Shown: positions 1-8,629, numbered from the stretch's first letter. The stretch is 64,000 nt of DNA from Mesorhizobium huakuii (GCF_030160235.1 NZ_BSNY01000027.1:186001-250000); one strand, 5' to 3'. The notes: generated from the sequence alone by a model not told the origin. A program made the numbers and translations.

Positions 1-109
1 CAACGGCTTGCTCCAGCTGATTCTCTAGCGCGAGAATGGATGCGCGTTCTTCCGACGTTCCAAACTGACCGTCACTGAGAAGAAGATAGACGATTACCGC
101 TTGTTCCAA
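1..109 (-). CDS. Partial small hypothetical protein downstream of cobO
   Basis: An open frame runs off the left edge from a TTG start at 109. It starts 13 bases after the cobO stop codon and has an AGGA ribosome-binding motif about 7 bases upstream, so it looks like the next gene of the cbtB-cbtA-cobP-cobO transcript. The 36 visible residues begin with a hydrophobic stretch (VIVYLLLSDG) followed by an acidic helical segment. I do not recognise the family. The frame is short and could be fortuitous, but the spacing and ribosome-binding site favour a real gene. Confidence 0.4.
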   Translation of the reverse strand, partial: MEQAVIVYLLLSDGQFGTSEERASILALENQLEQAV

Positions 110-122
110 AGATAGTCCTCGC

Positions 123-737
123 TCAAAACTCGATCCCCCGCTGCGCTTTCACACCTGCCGAAAAGTGGTGCTTCGTCACACCCATCTCGGTGACCAGGTC
201 CGCCGCCTCGACCAGAGCCGGCTTGGCGTTGCGGCCGGTGACGACGACATGCAGGCCCTCGCGGCGCGATTTCAGCGCCGCGACCACCTTGCCGAGATCG
301 AGATAATCATAACGCAGGGCGATGTTGAGTTCGTCGAGCACGACAAGGCTGATCGAGGGATCGGCGATCAACTCCAGTGCCTTGGCCCAGGCCGCCTCGG
401 CGGCAGCGATATCGCGCTTCAGATCCTGCGTCTCCCAGGTGAAGCCCTCGCCCATCGCGTGCCAGACGACGCGGTCGCCGAAAGCCGCAAACGCATCCTT
501 CTCGCCGGTGTGCCATTTGCCCTTGATGAACTGCACGACGCCGACGCGCTTGCCGTAGCCAAGCATCCGCAGCGCCAGGCCGAAGGCGGCCGTGGTCTTG
601 CCCTTGCCCGGACCGGTGTTGACGATCAGCAGTCCCTTTTCGATCGTCTTTGCCGCCACCTCGGCGTCCTGCACCGCCTTGCGCTTGGCCATCTTGGCGC
701 GATGGCGCTCTTCGTCCTTGTTGTCGATGTCGGTCAT
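123..737 (-). CDS. cobO: Cob(I)yrinic acid a,c-diamide adenosyltransferase
   Basis: Transfers the 5'-deoxyadenosyl group from ATP to the cobalt of reduced corrinoids in the late aerobic cobalamin pathway; cytoplasmic. The 204-residue product has the CobO/BtuR nucleotide-binding loop GPGKGKTT at residues 42-49, followed by the family stretch GYGKRVGVVQFIKG. Length is normal for CobO-type enzymes, including the charged N-terminal extension. It starts 2 bases beyond the cobP stop, so it is the fourth gene of the riboswitch-led cbtB-cbtA-cobP-cobO block. Family assignment is secure; corrinoid specificity is inferred from the neighbours. Confidence 0.95.
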   Translation of the reverse strand: MTDIDNKDEERHRAKMAKRKAVQDAEVAAKTIEKGLLIVNTGPGKGKTTAAFGLALRMLGYGKRVGVVQFIKGKWHTGEKDAFAAFGDRVVWHAMGEGFTWETQDLKRDIAAAEAAWAKALELIADPSISLVVLDELNIALRYDYLDLGKVVAALKSRREGLHVVVTGRNAKPALVEAADLVTEMGVTKHHFSAGVKAQRGIEF

Positions 738-738
738 A

Positions 739-1254
739 TCACTTCACCTTGAGCGGTAGCCCCGCCACCATCAGCAGCACCGTATCGGCGATCGCCGCGA
801 CCTGCTGGTTGAGCCGTCCGGCGTCATCGCGAAAGCGGCGCGCCAGGGCATTGTCCGGCACGATGCCTTGCCCGACTTCGTTGGAGACGACGAACCATGG
901 GCCGCGCGGCCGCGACAGCACATCCGCCAGCCGCCGGCACTCAGCGCCGATGTCGTGATCGGCCAGCATGTGATTGGTCAGCCACAGTGTCAGGCAGTCG
1001 ACCAGCACCGGCTGGTTGTCGGGCAAGGCCTCGAGCGCGCTGGCAAGGTCGAGCGGCGCGTCGATGGTTGCCCAGCCTTCGCCACGCCGCGAGCGGTGCA
1101 GTGCGATGCGCTCACGCATTTCGCCGTCATAGGCTTGCGCCGTGGCGATATAGGTCCATGGCGAGGGCAACGCCTTCGCCAGGGTTTCGGCGTGCGCGCT
1201 CTTGCCGGAGCGCGCACCGCCGATGATGAAGGTCAGCTTGTTGCGATCAGGCAA
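739..1254 (-). CDS. cobP: Bifunctional adenosylcobinamide kinase / adenosylcobinamide-phosphate guanylyltransferase
   Basis: Phosphorylates adenosylcobinamide and then attaches GMP, giving AdoCbi-GDP for nucleotide loop assembly by CobV. The 171-residue product carries the P-loop GGARSGKS at residues 12-19, followed by the CobP/CobU regions around VDCLTLWLTN and FVVSNEVGQGIVP. Length matches the family. Its ATG overlaps the end of cbtA by 8 bases, indicating translational coupling. CobV, the next enzyme of the pathway, is at the far right of this window in the second riboswitch-controlled block. Confidence 0.95.
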   Translation of the reverse strand: MPDRNKLTFIIGGARSGKSAHAETLAKALPSPWTYIATAQAYDGEMRERIALHRSRRGEGWATIDAPLDLASALEALPDNQPVLVDCLTLWLTNHMLADHDIGAECRRLADVLSRPRGPWFVVSNEVGQGIVPDNALARRFRDDAGRLNQQVAAIADTVLLMVAGLPLKVK

Positions 1255-2065
1255 AGCTGTCGCGCAGGCTGGTCGCGGTGCCGGTGAAGCGTCCGCGCAC
1301 CACGCCGACGATGGCGCCGAGCACCAGCCAGAACACCAGGTTGGTCAGCGTCACCGCCACCACGAACTGGTGGTGCAGGCCTTCCGGGATCGGCGTCTCG
1401 AAGCTGTCGGGCTGCGGCGCGCCGACAATGTGCGGAGCAACGATCAGCGCCACGGCAAGGATGGCCAGCGGCAGCGATTTGCGGAACGCGATCAGGCCGA
1501 GCCCTATTGCCGTTGCTACCACCGTCGCCACCCACCAGATCTGGCGCTGCGTCAGGTCGGCCGCGGGCATGGCCGGCAGTTCCGGCGGCAGGCCGAGGCC
1601 GGGCGCCAGTGTGAAGATGGCAAAGCCGGCCAGACCCCAGAACACGCCCTGGCGCCAATTGCCGATGCCGCCGGCGAATTCCGAAACGGCGACCAGGATC
1701 AGTGCGAAGCCGATGCCGGTGACGACATTGGACACGACATTGAAAGCAAAGCGCTCGAAGCCGTCGGCCGGCGCCCAGCCCTCGTCTTCGGCCGGGGCGG
1801 CGGCTGCGGCCGGAGCCGGGGTGGCCGCGCTCATGGCATTCGGTGCTGCCGGTGCGGCGGGGCTCATGGCGTTGTCGCTGGCAGCATTGGCCGGCGCCGC
1901 GGGTGCGGCGGCATGGTCATGGCTATGGCCGCCTTCGGCCTGTTCGTAGACTTCCGCCTTGAGGATCAGCGGCACGGTGGCATAGGCCTGCATGCAGGCG
2001 AGGACGACGCCGGCCACGAGCCCTGCGATCGCCGCGATGAACACGACGTTGCGAAACAGATTCAT
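1247..2065 (-). CDS. cbtA: CbtA family proposed cobalt transporter subunit
   Basis: A 272-residue multi-spanning membrane protein. After a first transmembrane segment (residues about 4-27) there is a His-containing stretch (GGHSHDHAAA) and a long Ala/Pro-rich low-complexity loop, then several hydrophobic helices. CbtA/CbtB pairs under B12 riboswitches are proposed cobalt importers; that assignment rests on comparative genomics rather than on a mechanism. It lies directly after cbtB and overlaps cobP by 8 bases. The acidic, His-rich loop could contact metal. The alanine-rich linker appears expanded and is probably disordered. Confidence 0.9.
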   Translation of the reverse strand: MNLFRNVVFIAAIAGLVAGVVLACMQAYATVPLILKAEVYEQAEGGHSHDHAAAPAAPANAASDNAMSPAAPAAPNAMSAATPAPAAAAAPAEDEGWAPADGFERFAFNVVSNVVTGIGFALILVAVSEFAGGIGNWRQGVFWGLAGFAIFTLAPGLGLPPELPAMPAADLTQRQIWWVATVVATAIGLGLIAFRKSLPLAILAVALIVAPHIVGAPQPDSFETPIPEGLHHQFVVAVTLTNLVFWLVLGAIVGVVRGRFTGTATSLRDSFA

Positions 2066-2080
2066 GATGTCAGATCCTCG

Positions 2081-2260
2081 TCAGTGGCAGGGAAACGCCA
2101 TCGAATGCCGGTTGTCATGACCGGCATTGTGGACCGCATCGATATGTGAGAAGCCGACGAAGCCGATGATGAACGTGCCGAGCAGCGCGGCGAGCGCCAA
2201 CTGCATGAAGCGCGACTGCGAGGAGACGGAGGCGCCGAGGGAGACGGAAGCGGTATTCAT
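2081..2260 (-). CDS. cbtB: CbtB family small cobalt transporter subunit
   Basis: A 59-residue protein with one transmembrane helix (about residues 20-42) and a short C-terminal tail containing five histidines and a cysteine, the hallmark of CbtB. The ATG at 2260 is chosen because AGGA lies 6 bases upstream and the product then starts MNTAS. It is the first gene after the cobalamin riboswitch and precedes cbtA by 15 bases. Its role is presumed to be metal delivery to, or gating of, CbtA. The His-rich tail is seen directly; the cobalt specificity is inferred from the riboswitch and neighbours. Confidence 0.9.
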   Translation of the reverse strand: MNTASVSLGASVSSQSRFMQLALAALLGTFIIGFVGFSHIDAVHNAGHDNRHSMAFPCH

Positions 2261-2304
2261 ATCTTGTCCTTTCACCCTCCACCCGAGGGCCTGTCAGTTT
2301 TGCC

Positions 2305-2479
2305 GTCGTCGGCAGGTCTCCTGGCTCACGGATCAGCGCCCTTCCCCACCTTCCCGAAGACTAATCTTCAGTGGCATATGGAGAGGACTACCGCACACAG
2401 TTGCGGGGGCAGCCACGGCATTGGGCAAGAATTTCGCCCGCACCGCATTCCCTCTTGGCTCCAAAACGGAACCGACGAC
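2305..2479 (-). promoter_or_regulatory. Cobalamin riboswitch upstream of cbtB
   Basis: Read on the minus strand it has the conserved GCCACTG element, the B12 box GAGCCAGGAGACCTGCC close to the 3' end, and a GAGGGAATGCGG-type 5' element. The outer stem pairs GTCGTCGG (plus-strand 2472-2479) with CCGACGAC (plus-strand 2305-2312). About 45 bases separate it from the cbtB ATG. That stretch holds a CCCTC/GAGGG hairpin just before the ribosome-binding site, which suggests translational control. Adenosylcobalamin binding would repress cbtB-cbtA-cobP-cobO. Confidence 0.93.
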
Positions 2480-2486
2480 TGCATGA

Positions 2487-2514
2487 CTATAGGGAAAATC
2501 GCGACACGCGGCAA
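2487..2514 (-). promoter_or_regulatory. Candidate promoter of the cbtB-cobO riboswitch leader
   Basis: On the minus strand TTGCCG (2509-2514) and CTATAG (2487-2492) are separated by 16 bases. This is a good match to the alphaproteobacterial housekeeping promoter, and it would start transcription just ahead of the riboswitch outer stem. The site is predicted by inspection only. Confidence 0.55.
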
Positions 2515-2622
2515 ACCAAATTCCGCCGGCAAACAGCGCGATTGCGCCATGCCGTCTCCAGGCGCGACAATTGACAATTTTCCTGGCCGGGTGTCGGCTG
2601 GCCGCTTCACAGGAAGCCAGCC

Positions 2623-3792
2623 ATGCAGCCCACTGCCAGCGAGCGCGCCCCTTACAATGGCCTGACCCAGGCCGAACCGACCCTGCCCTCGTCGGCCTAT
2701 TGGGACGGTGAGAGCTACCAGCGCGACCTCGACGCCATCTGGTACAAAAACTGGCTTCTCGTCTGCCGCGAGGCCGATCTGGCCCAGCCGCTGGCCTTCC
2801 GCCGATTCCGCATCGGCACGCAGGACATCATCGTGCTGCGCGACGACACCGGCGCGTTGCGCGCCTTCCACAACACCTGCCGGCATCGCGGCTCGCAGCT
2901 TTGCCAGGAGAGCGAAGGCCGGCTGAAGGCGCGGTTGATCACTTGCCCCTACCATGCCTGGTCCTATTCGCTGCGCGGCGACCTCGTGCGCGTGCCGTCG
3001 AAATCGTTGCCGGACGGCTTCGACAAGGCCGACCATCCGCTCTACCGCGTCGCGCTCTCGGTGTGGCGCGGTTTCGTGTTCGTCAATCTGCGGGAGGATG
3101 CGGCGGGCTCCGCGCAGGCATCCTTCGATCCGGCCTCGGGCAATCTAGCCAACTGGCCGCTGGAAACGTTGGTATCGGGCCATGTGCTGCGCAAGGTGAT
3201 GCACTGCAACTGGAAGATCTTTTGGGAGAACTTCAACGAGTGCCTGCACTGCCCGGGCGTCCACAAGGACCTGTCACGACTGGTGCCGATCTATGGCCGC
3301 GGTCTGATGAGCCGGCATGACGACCCCGAATGGACGCGCAACGCCGACAATGATGCACCGGAATTTTCCGGCGGCCTGCGCGCCGGCGCCGAGACCTGGT
3401 CGCGCGACGGCCAGGCGCACGGGCCGATTTTCTCCGGCCTGACGCCGGCCGAACGCGCCGCCGGCCAGACCTATGCCACCAGCCTGCCCTCGATGTTCAT
3501 CGTCGGCCATGTCGACTATGTCAGGACCGTACGCCTGGTGCCGCTCGGCCCGGAAGAGACCGAACTTGTCGCCGAGTGGCTGTTCACGCCCGAGGCGCTG
3601 GCCACGACCGATATCGACAACATCGTCGCCTTCGGCACACAGGTGCTGGAGGAGGATGCCGCCATCTGCGAGGTCAACCAGAGGGGCCTGCGCTCGATGC
3701 GCCACGCCGCCGGCGTGCTCATGCCCGAGGAATACGACCTGCACCGCTTCCACAACTGGGTGCGCGAGCAGCATGCGGCACTTTCACCGTGA
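2623..3792 (+). CDS. Rieske-type ring-hydroxylating oxygenase alpha subunit (GbcA-like)
   Basis: A 389-residue terminal oxygenase. The Rieske [2Fe-2S] ligands are C86, H88, C108 and H111 (C-x-H-x19-C-x2-H). The mononuclear iron site is suggested by NFNECLHCPGVH, with H209 and H214. Such enzymes hydroxylate aromatics or N-demethylate quaternary amines. Overall layout and length resemble the glycine-betaine/stachydrine demethylase (GbcA) subgroup, but the substrate cannot be read from sequence. No reductase partner is adjacent. An AGGA motif precedes the ATG. It diverges from the cbtB leader and converges on the MFS gene, with only 3 bases between stops. Confidence 0.85.
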   Translation: MQPTASERAPYNGLTQAEPTLPSSAYWDGESYQRDLDAIWYKNWLLVCREADLAQPLAFRRFRIGTQDIIVLRDDTGALRAFHNTCRHRGSQLCQESEGRLKARLITCPYHAWSYSLRGDLVRVPSKSLPDGFDKADHPLYRVALSVWRGFVFVNLREDAAGSAQASFDPASGNLANWPLETLVSGHVLRKVMHCNWKIFWENFNECLHCPGVHKDLSRLVPIYGRGLMSRHDDPEWTRNADNDAPEFSGGLRAGAETWSRDGQAHGPIFSGLTPAERAAGQTYATSLPSMFIVGHVDYVRTVRLVPLGPEETELVAEWLFTPEALATTDIDNIVAFGTQVLEEDAAICEVNQRGLRSMRHAAGVLMPEEYDLHRFHNWVREQHAALSP

Positions 3793-3795
3793 TCC

Positions 3796-4995
3796 TCACA
3801 GCGACTTCGGCAAGTATCGCCACGTGACAAAACCGCAAACCGCCGCCAGCAGGCCGAGCGTGACGAACACCGAGCCCAATCCGAAGAAGGCCAACACCAC
3901 CGAATAGACAAGCGGCGGCGTCAGTTCGGAAAAGTCGAGATAGGTGCGATAGACCGCCGCCATCTGCGCCCGCTCATAAGAGCGCACCGAACGCATGAAG
4001 GCGGTCGACCCCAGCGCGTCGAGCGCGATGGTGAAGAAGGCGCCGCACAGCAGGAAGGCGCCGGTGAGCAGGGGCACGGTTTCGCCGACAGTGCCGGCAG
4101 CCAGAAGCATCGCCGACATGGCGAAATAGGCAAATGTCATGGTGCGCCGGCCGCCAAAGCGTTTTCCGGCCTTGCCCCAGAAGATCGCCATGAAGAGCAG
4201 CGCGTTGCCGGCCGAAACCAGCAGGCCGCCGGCCAGCTTGCCCTCGCCGGTGATCACCATGAACAGCGGCCCGTAGACGAAGAACGTCGTCCAGAAGCAG
4301 GAGCGGCCGAAGGCGATCAGCCAGGCAAGCCTCAATCTGGGCTGCGCGACGAAGCGGCCTATATTGGCGAGCGGATTGGCCGGCCGTGTCTTGCCGGGCC
4401 GAATCGACGGATTGTCGCCCAGCCGATAGGTCCAGAACAGCGCCAAAAGCGCCATCGCGAACACCGCCACCGCGCCATGCGCGGCATAGATGCCGAAGCG
4501 CGTATAGAGGAAGATGCCGAGCGTCGGCCCTCCCGTCCAGGCAAACATCGACCACGCCATGCGCAGCGATTCGGCCTGCATGAAGTCGGTCTTGCGGATG
4601 TGGTCCATGATGTAGAGGTTGAGCGTGATCGATAGCGCGCTGGCGCCCATGACGCGGCACAGCATGCCGGCCAGTTGCCCGGCAAGCGTGTGGGTGACGA
4701 AGAACAGCGAGCCGATGGCGAGCAGGCAGGCGCCGGCGGTGTAGACCCAGCGCCGGGCAAAGCGACGGATCAGCATCGGCATGAACAAGGTCACCGACAG
4801 GCCGAGCAGCGCCACGATGGTATAGAGGATCGAGACGATCTGCTCATTGTGCAGTATCTCGTAGGCCTGGATCGGGATGACGCTCGACACCGTGGCGCGG
4901 GCGAAGGATTCGACCGCATAGAGCGAGGCGAAGGTGCGCGCATCCGCGGCCCTGAGGGCCGGGAGCCAGATCGGATGGCGCACATGGGTGGACAT
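3796..4995 (-). CDS. Major facilitator superfamily transporter
   Basis: A 399-residue protein with about twelve hydrophobic segments and the arginine-rich cytoplasmic loop RRFARRW after the second or third helix, typical of MFS carriers. A longer hydrophilic loop (GDNPSIRPGKTRPANP) separates the two halves. The substrate is not identifiable. It is convergent with the Rieske oxygenase and followed upstream by a 209-base intergenic region shared with the divergent DUF1624 gene. It appears full length. Confidence 0.8.
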   Translation of the reverse strand: MSTHVRHPIWLPALRAADARTFASLYAVESFARATVSSVIPIQAYEILHNEQIVSILYTIVALLGLSVTLFMPMLIRRFARRWVYTAGACLLAIGSLFFVTHTLAGQLAGMLCRVMGASALSITLNLYIMDHIRKTDFMQAESLRMAWSMFAWTGGPTLGIFLYTRFGIYAAHGAVAVFAMALLALFWTYRLGDNPSIRPGKTRPANPLANIGRFVAQPRLRLAWLIAFGRSCFWTTFFVYGPLFMVITGEGKLAGGLLVSAGNALLFMAIFWGKAGKRFGGRRTMTFAYFAMSAMLLAAGTVGETVPLLTGAFLLCGAFFTIALDALGSTAFMRSVRSYERAQMAAVYRTYLDFSELTPPLVYSVVLAFFGLGSVFVTLGLLAAVCGFVTWRYLPKSL

Positions 4996-5204
4996 TGCTT
5001 CCCCAAAGCAGAATCACCGGTCAAATCTGCCTTGGCCGTTCCCGGACGATTAAGAGGAAACCGACGTGTAACCGGCGAAAAGCGAAACCGGTCAACGACT
5101 TCCCGGCGCTGGCCTAAAGCGTCGCTTGATCCGGTGCCCCGGCCTTCTTCTGCCCCGTCCAACCGTGATAGTCCTCAGGCGGGGCTGAATCAGAACGCGA
5201 GACC

Positions 5205-6203
5205 ATGACCATCCACACGCCGACCGCACCCGTTCCGGAACCGTCCAGGCGCATCGTCGCCATCGACATCGTACGCGGCATCGCGCTGCTGGCCATGGCG
5301 AGCTACCATTTCACCTGGGACCTGGAATTCTTCGGCTATACCGATCCAGGCCTCACCGCCTTCGGCTGGTGGAAGATCTATGCGCGCTGCATCGCCTCGA
5401 CCTTCCTCTTCCTGGTCGGCGTCAGCCTCTACCTCGCCCACGGCCAGCAAATCCGCTGGAACGGTTTCTGGAAACGTTTCGCCATGGTCGCAGGAGCGGC
5501 GATCGCCATTTCAGTGGTCACCCGCATCGCGACGCCGGACGGGTTCATCTTCTTCGGCATCCTGCATGAGATCGCGCTCGCCAGCCTGCTCGGCCTCGCC
5601 TTCCTGCGGCTGCCGGCCCTGCTGACGCTTGTCATTGCCGCGCTGGTCATCGCGGCGCCCGTCTATCTGCGCTTCGAGGCTCTCGACCATCCCTGGCTGT
5701 GGTGGATCGGCCTGTCGGCGATCAATCCACGCTCCAACGACTATGTGCCGCTGTTTCCGTGGTTCGGCGCGGTGCTTGTCGGCATCGGGGTGGCGAAACT
5801 CGCCTCGGCCTCCGGCCTGCGTGCCCGCCTGGCGAGCCTCATGCCCGGCCGCTGGGCCAATCCGCTGGTCTTCATCGGCCGCCACAGCCTCGCTTTCTAC
5901 CTGATCCACCAGCCGCTGCTGATCGGCTGCGTCTGGCTGTTCTCGCAAATCATGCCGGCCCAGGTCGAAACCGTGCAGGTCAATTTCCTGAAAACCTGCC
6001 AGCGCTCATGCGAGCAGACGCGCAACGCGACCTTCTGTTCGAGCTATTGCAGTTGCATGCTGACGACGCTCGAGGGCGAGGCCGCGCTTGATCGGCTCGA
6101 GAACAACGACCAGACTGCGGAATTCCGAGCGCATCTGGGCGATCTGGCCGCCAGATGCACGGGTCAGACCGAGGACAAGATGGACGAGGGAGGAACGCAA
6201 TGA
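5205..6203 (+). CDS. DUF1624 / heparan-alpha-glucosaminide N-acetyltransferase-like membrane protein
   Basis: A 332-residue polytopic membrane protein. It opens with the family signature RRIVAIDIVRGIALLAMASYH and has about eight membrane segments, with a conserved later segment FIGRHSLAFYLIHQPLL. This is the acyltransferase-like catalytic domain of the HGSNAT family, thought to move acyl groups across the membrane onto sugars; the acceptor is unknown. After the last helix there is a soluble tail of roughly 70 residues with five cysteines in the order C-x3-C-x8-C-x3-C-x-C. The stop overlaps the next ATG (ATGA), so the two genes are translationally coupled. Confidence 0.8.
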   Translation: MTIHTPTAPVPEPSRRIVAIDIVRGIALLAMASYHFTWDLEFFGYTDPGLTAFGWWKIYARCIASTFLFLVGVSLYLAHGQQIRWNGFWKRFAMVAGAAIAISVVTRIATPDGFIFFGILHEIALASLLGLAFLRLPALLTLVIAALVIAAPVYLRFEALDHPWLWWIGLSAINPRSNDYVPLFPWFGAVLVGIGVAKLASASGLRARLASLMPGRWANPLVFIGRHSLAFYLIHQPLLIGCVWLFSQIMPAQVETVQVNFLKTCQRSCEQTRNATFCSSYCSCMLTTLEGEAALDRLENNDQTAEFRAHLGDLAARCTGQTEDKMDEGGTQ

Positions 6204-6676
6204 CCGAAAACCAGCCGAAGCCCGGTGTGATACCGTGGCCGCCGGTGATCTACGTCGCGGCAATCGCCATCAGCGTCATACTCGGCATGCTCTATCCGCT
6301 GCCCTGGATCGGCGACCTGCTGGGCGACCTGCTGTTCGCGGCCGGCTGGGTGGCGCTGTTCGGCGTCGCGGCACTCTGGTTCACCGCCATCCGCACCATG
6401 GTCCGGGCCAGGACGACGCTCAACCCCAATGCGATGCCGGACCACCTCGTCACCACAGGTCCGTTCGGCATCACCCGCAACCCGATGTATCTCGCCAACA
6501 CACTGCTTTTGATCGGCGTCGCCTTTGTCACGGGGATCGTCTGGTTCCTGCCGCTGGCGTTCATAGCGGCCTTCGCCACGCAGAAGGTTGCCATCGAGCG
6601 GGAGGAGAAGATGCTGGCGGCGAAGTTCGGCAAGAAATACCGCGATTACGCCAAAAGGGTGCGGCGCTGGATCTGA
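6200..6676 (+). CDS. Isoprenylcysteine carboxyl methyltransferase / PEMT-like membrane methyltransferase
   Basis: A 158-residue protein with four to five hydrophobic helices. The conserved C-terminal signature includes TTGPFGITRNPMYLAN and a terminal EREEKMLAAKFGKKYRDYAKRV-type stretch, as in the bacterial ICMT/phospholipid methyltransferase superfamily. These enzymes use S-adenosylmethionine at the membrane; the bacterial substrate is unknown. The ATG at 6200 is chosen because a GGAGGA ribosome-binding site lies just upstream and it overlaps the preceding stop. Confidence 0.8.
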   Translation: MTENQPKPGVIPWPPVIYVAAIAISVILGMLYPLPWIGDLLGDLLFAAGWVALFGVAALWFTAIRTMVRARTTLNPNAMPDHLVTTGPFGITRNPMYLANTLLLIGVAFVTGIVWFLPLAFIAAFATQKVAIEREEKMLAAKFGKKYRDYAKRVRRWI

Positions 6677-6682
6677 ACAGCG

Positions 6683-7069
6683 TTACGTATTGACGCCGAG
6701 CTCCACCAGCCGCTCCACGCAGGATTCCTCGGCCTGGTCGAGTTCGGCCAGCGTCTCCTCGAGGTCGCGGCGCTTTTGCCTGAGATCCTCGCGCTTTTCC
6801 TCGATGCGCTTGATCATCAGCTTGAGCTGCCCGACCTCGCCCGGCGGCTCCTTGTACATCTGGATGATTTCGCGAATCTCGTTGATCGAGAAGCCGAGCC
6901 GCTTTCCGCGCATGATTTGCCGGATGAGATGGCGGTCTGATGGCCGAAACAGTCTCGTGCGGCCGCGCCGCACCGGTTGCACCAGCCCCTCATCCTCGTA
7001 GAAACGCAGCGTCCGCGTCGACACGTCGAATTCGCGGGTCAGTTCGGTGATCGAATAATATTCCCGCAT
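6683..7069 (-). CDS. MerR family transcriptional regulator (LiuR-like)
   Basis: A 128-residue regulator with the N-terminal MerR winged helix (YYSITELTREFDVSTRTLRFYEDEGL) and a C-terminal coiled coil (about residues 75-120, rich in E, K and R). One cysteine lies near the C-terminus. The sequence style resembles LiuR-type regulators of branched-chain or fatty acid catabolism, but no liu genes are nearby, so the target is unknown. The ATG at 7069 places the DNA-binding domain at the N-terminus. It converges on the methyltransferase-like gene with a 6-base gap. Confidence 0.85.
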   Translation of the reverse strand: MREYYSITELTREFDVSTRTLRFYEDEGLVQPVRRGRTRLFRPSDRHLIRQIMRGKRLGFSINEIREIIQMYKEPPGEVGQLKLMIKRIEEKREDLRQKRRDLEETLAELDQAEESCVERLVELGVNT

Positions 7070-7216
7070 TGTCGCTCCATGCCCGAACCCTGGGCAACGC
7101 CACGCGGCGCTGCCTCTCCGTCCCGAACCAAACCCTTGCCCGTCGGAATCGACATGGCCCCCGAACGAGCCTCGCACGGCATTTACGTAAAAGTCAATTG
7201 AGGGACGCGTGTGCCT

Positions 7217-8629
7217 TCACGGCACGGCGAACCACCATGTGGCGAGACCGAGAAACGCAAAGAAGCCGACGACATCGGTCACCGTGGTGACGAAAACCGC
7301 CGAAGCAACCGCCGGATCTATCTTGAAACGGTCGAGCAGCAGCGGGATCAGGATGCCGGCAAGTGCGGCGACGAACATGTTGATGATCATCGCCGCCGCG
7401 ATGATGCCGCCCAGATTGCGATCGTGGAACCAAGCCGCCGCGACAATGCCGATCAGGATGGCGAAGACGATGCCGTTGATGAAACCGACCCCCATTTCGC
7501 GGCGGATGATGCGGCCGGCATTGTAGATGTCGAGATCCCTTGTCGCCAGTGCCCGCACGGTGACGGTCATGGTTTGCGAGCCGGCATTGCCGCCCATGCC
7601 GGCGACGATCGGCATCAGCACGGCCAACGCCACGATGTGCTCGATCGTACGGTCGAACAGGCTGATCACCGAAGCCGCCAGGAAGGCCGTCAAGAGATTG
7701 ATCAGCAGCCAGGGAACGCGTGAGCGCGAGGTCGAAAAGATACTGTCGGAAAGCTCTTCGTCGCCGACACCGCCCATGCGCAGCAGATCTTCCTCGGCTT
7801 CCTGCTGGATGACGTCGACGACATCGTCGATAGTCAGCACGCCGACCAGGTGCTCGTTCTCGTCGACGACGGCGGCCGACAAGAGGTCGTACTGTTCGAA
7901 TTCGCGCGCCGCTTCTTCCTGGTCCATCGTCGCCGGAATGGCGTGCCGCGTTTCGTGCATGATCTCCCCGACCTTGACCGTGCGCCTGGTGCGCAAGATC
8001 TGGTCGAGATCGATGGCGCCGAGCAGCTTGAAGGTCGGGTCGATGACGAAGATCTGGCTGAAGCGCTCGGGCAGGTTCTTGTCCTCGCGCATGTAGTCGA
8101 TGGTCTGGCCGATGGTCCAGAACGGCGGCACCGCGACGAACTCCGTTTGCATGCGCCGCCCGGCGGTTTCTTCCGGATAGTCGAGCGAGCGGCGCAGCCG
8201 GATCCGTTCGGTGAACGGCAGTTGCGACAGGATCTCGTCCTGGTCTTCCTTTTCAAGGTCTTCGAGAATGTAGACGGCGTCGTCGGAATCGAGTTCCTGC
8301 ACCGCCTGCGCGATCTGCGCATTGGGCAGATGGTCGACGATCTCCATGCGGATCGCTTCGTCGACCTCGGTCAGCGCGGAGAAGTCGAAATCGGCGCCCA
8401 GCAGTTCGACCAGGGCTCGCCGCTGTTCGGGATGCAGCGCCTCGATCAGGTCGCCCAGTTCCGACTGATGCAGATGGTCGACTTCATGCTTGAGGGTCAG
8501 CGTATCGCGATCGGCGATCGCGGCCCCGATCTGCGCAAGGAAGGACGGAAGGACCGCACCGTCCTCTCCATAGATGTCGGCGTGGGAGCCGTCAGCCGCC
8601 TTGGCGGAGATCGTCTGCTTGTCCTCCAC
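7217..8629 (-). CDS. mgtE: Magnesium transporter MgtE
   Basis: A 470-residue MgtE channel. The N-terminal superhelical domain (residues about 20-150, including DLIEALHPEQRRALVELLG) is followed by a paired CBS module (about 160-290, with FVIDPTFKLLGAIDL and AVVDENEHLVGVLTIDDVVDV). Five transmembrane helices follow, with the conserved PIVAGMGGNAGSQTMTV ion-pore region. Magnesium enters the cytoplasm through this channel, and binding to the cytosolic domains closes it. It is monocistronic. The closest upstream sequence contains a palindromic repeat rather than a recognisable magnesium riboswitch. Confidence 0.95.
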   Translation of the reverse strand: MEDKQTISAKAADGSHADIYGEDGAVLPSFLAQIGAAIADRDTLTLKHEVDHLHQSELGDLIEALHPEQRRALVELLGADFDFSALTEVDEAIRMEIVDHLPNAQIAQAVQELDSDDAVYILEDLEKEDQDEILSQLPFTERIRLRRSLDYPEETAGRRMQTEFVAVPPFWTIGQTIDYMREDKNLPERFSQIFVIDPTFKLLGAIDLDQILRTRRTVKVGEIMHETRHAIPATMDQEEAAREFEQYDLLSAAVVDENEHLVGVLTIDDVVDVIQQEAEEDLLRMGGVGDEELSDSIFSTSRSRVPWLLINLLTAFLAASVISLFDRTIEHIVALAVLMPIVAGMGGNAGSQTMTVTVRALATRDLDIYNAGRIIRREMGVGFINGIVFAILIGIVAAAWFHDRNLGGIIAAAMIINMFVAALAGILIPLLLDRFKIDPAVASAVFVTTVTDVVGFFAFLGLATWWFAVP

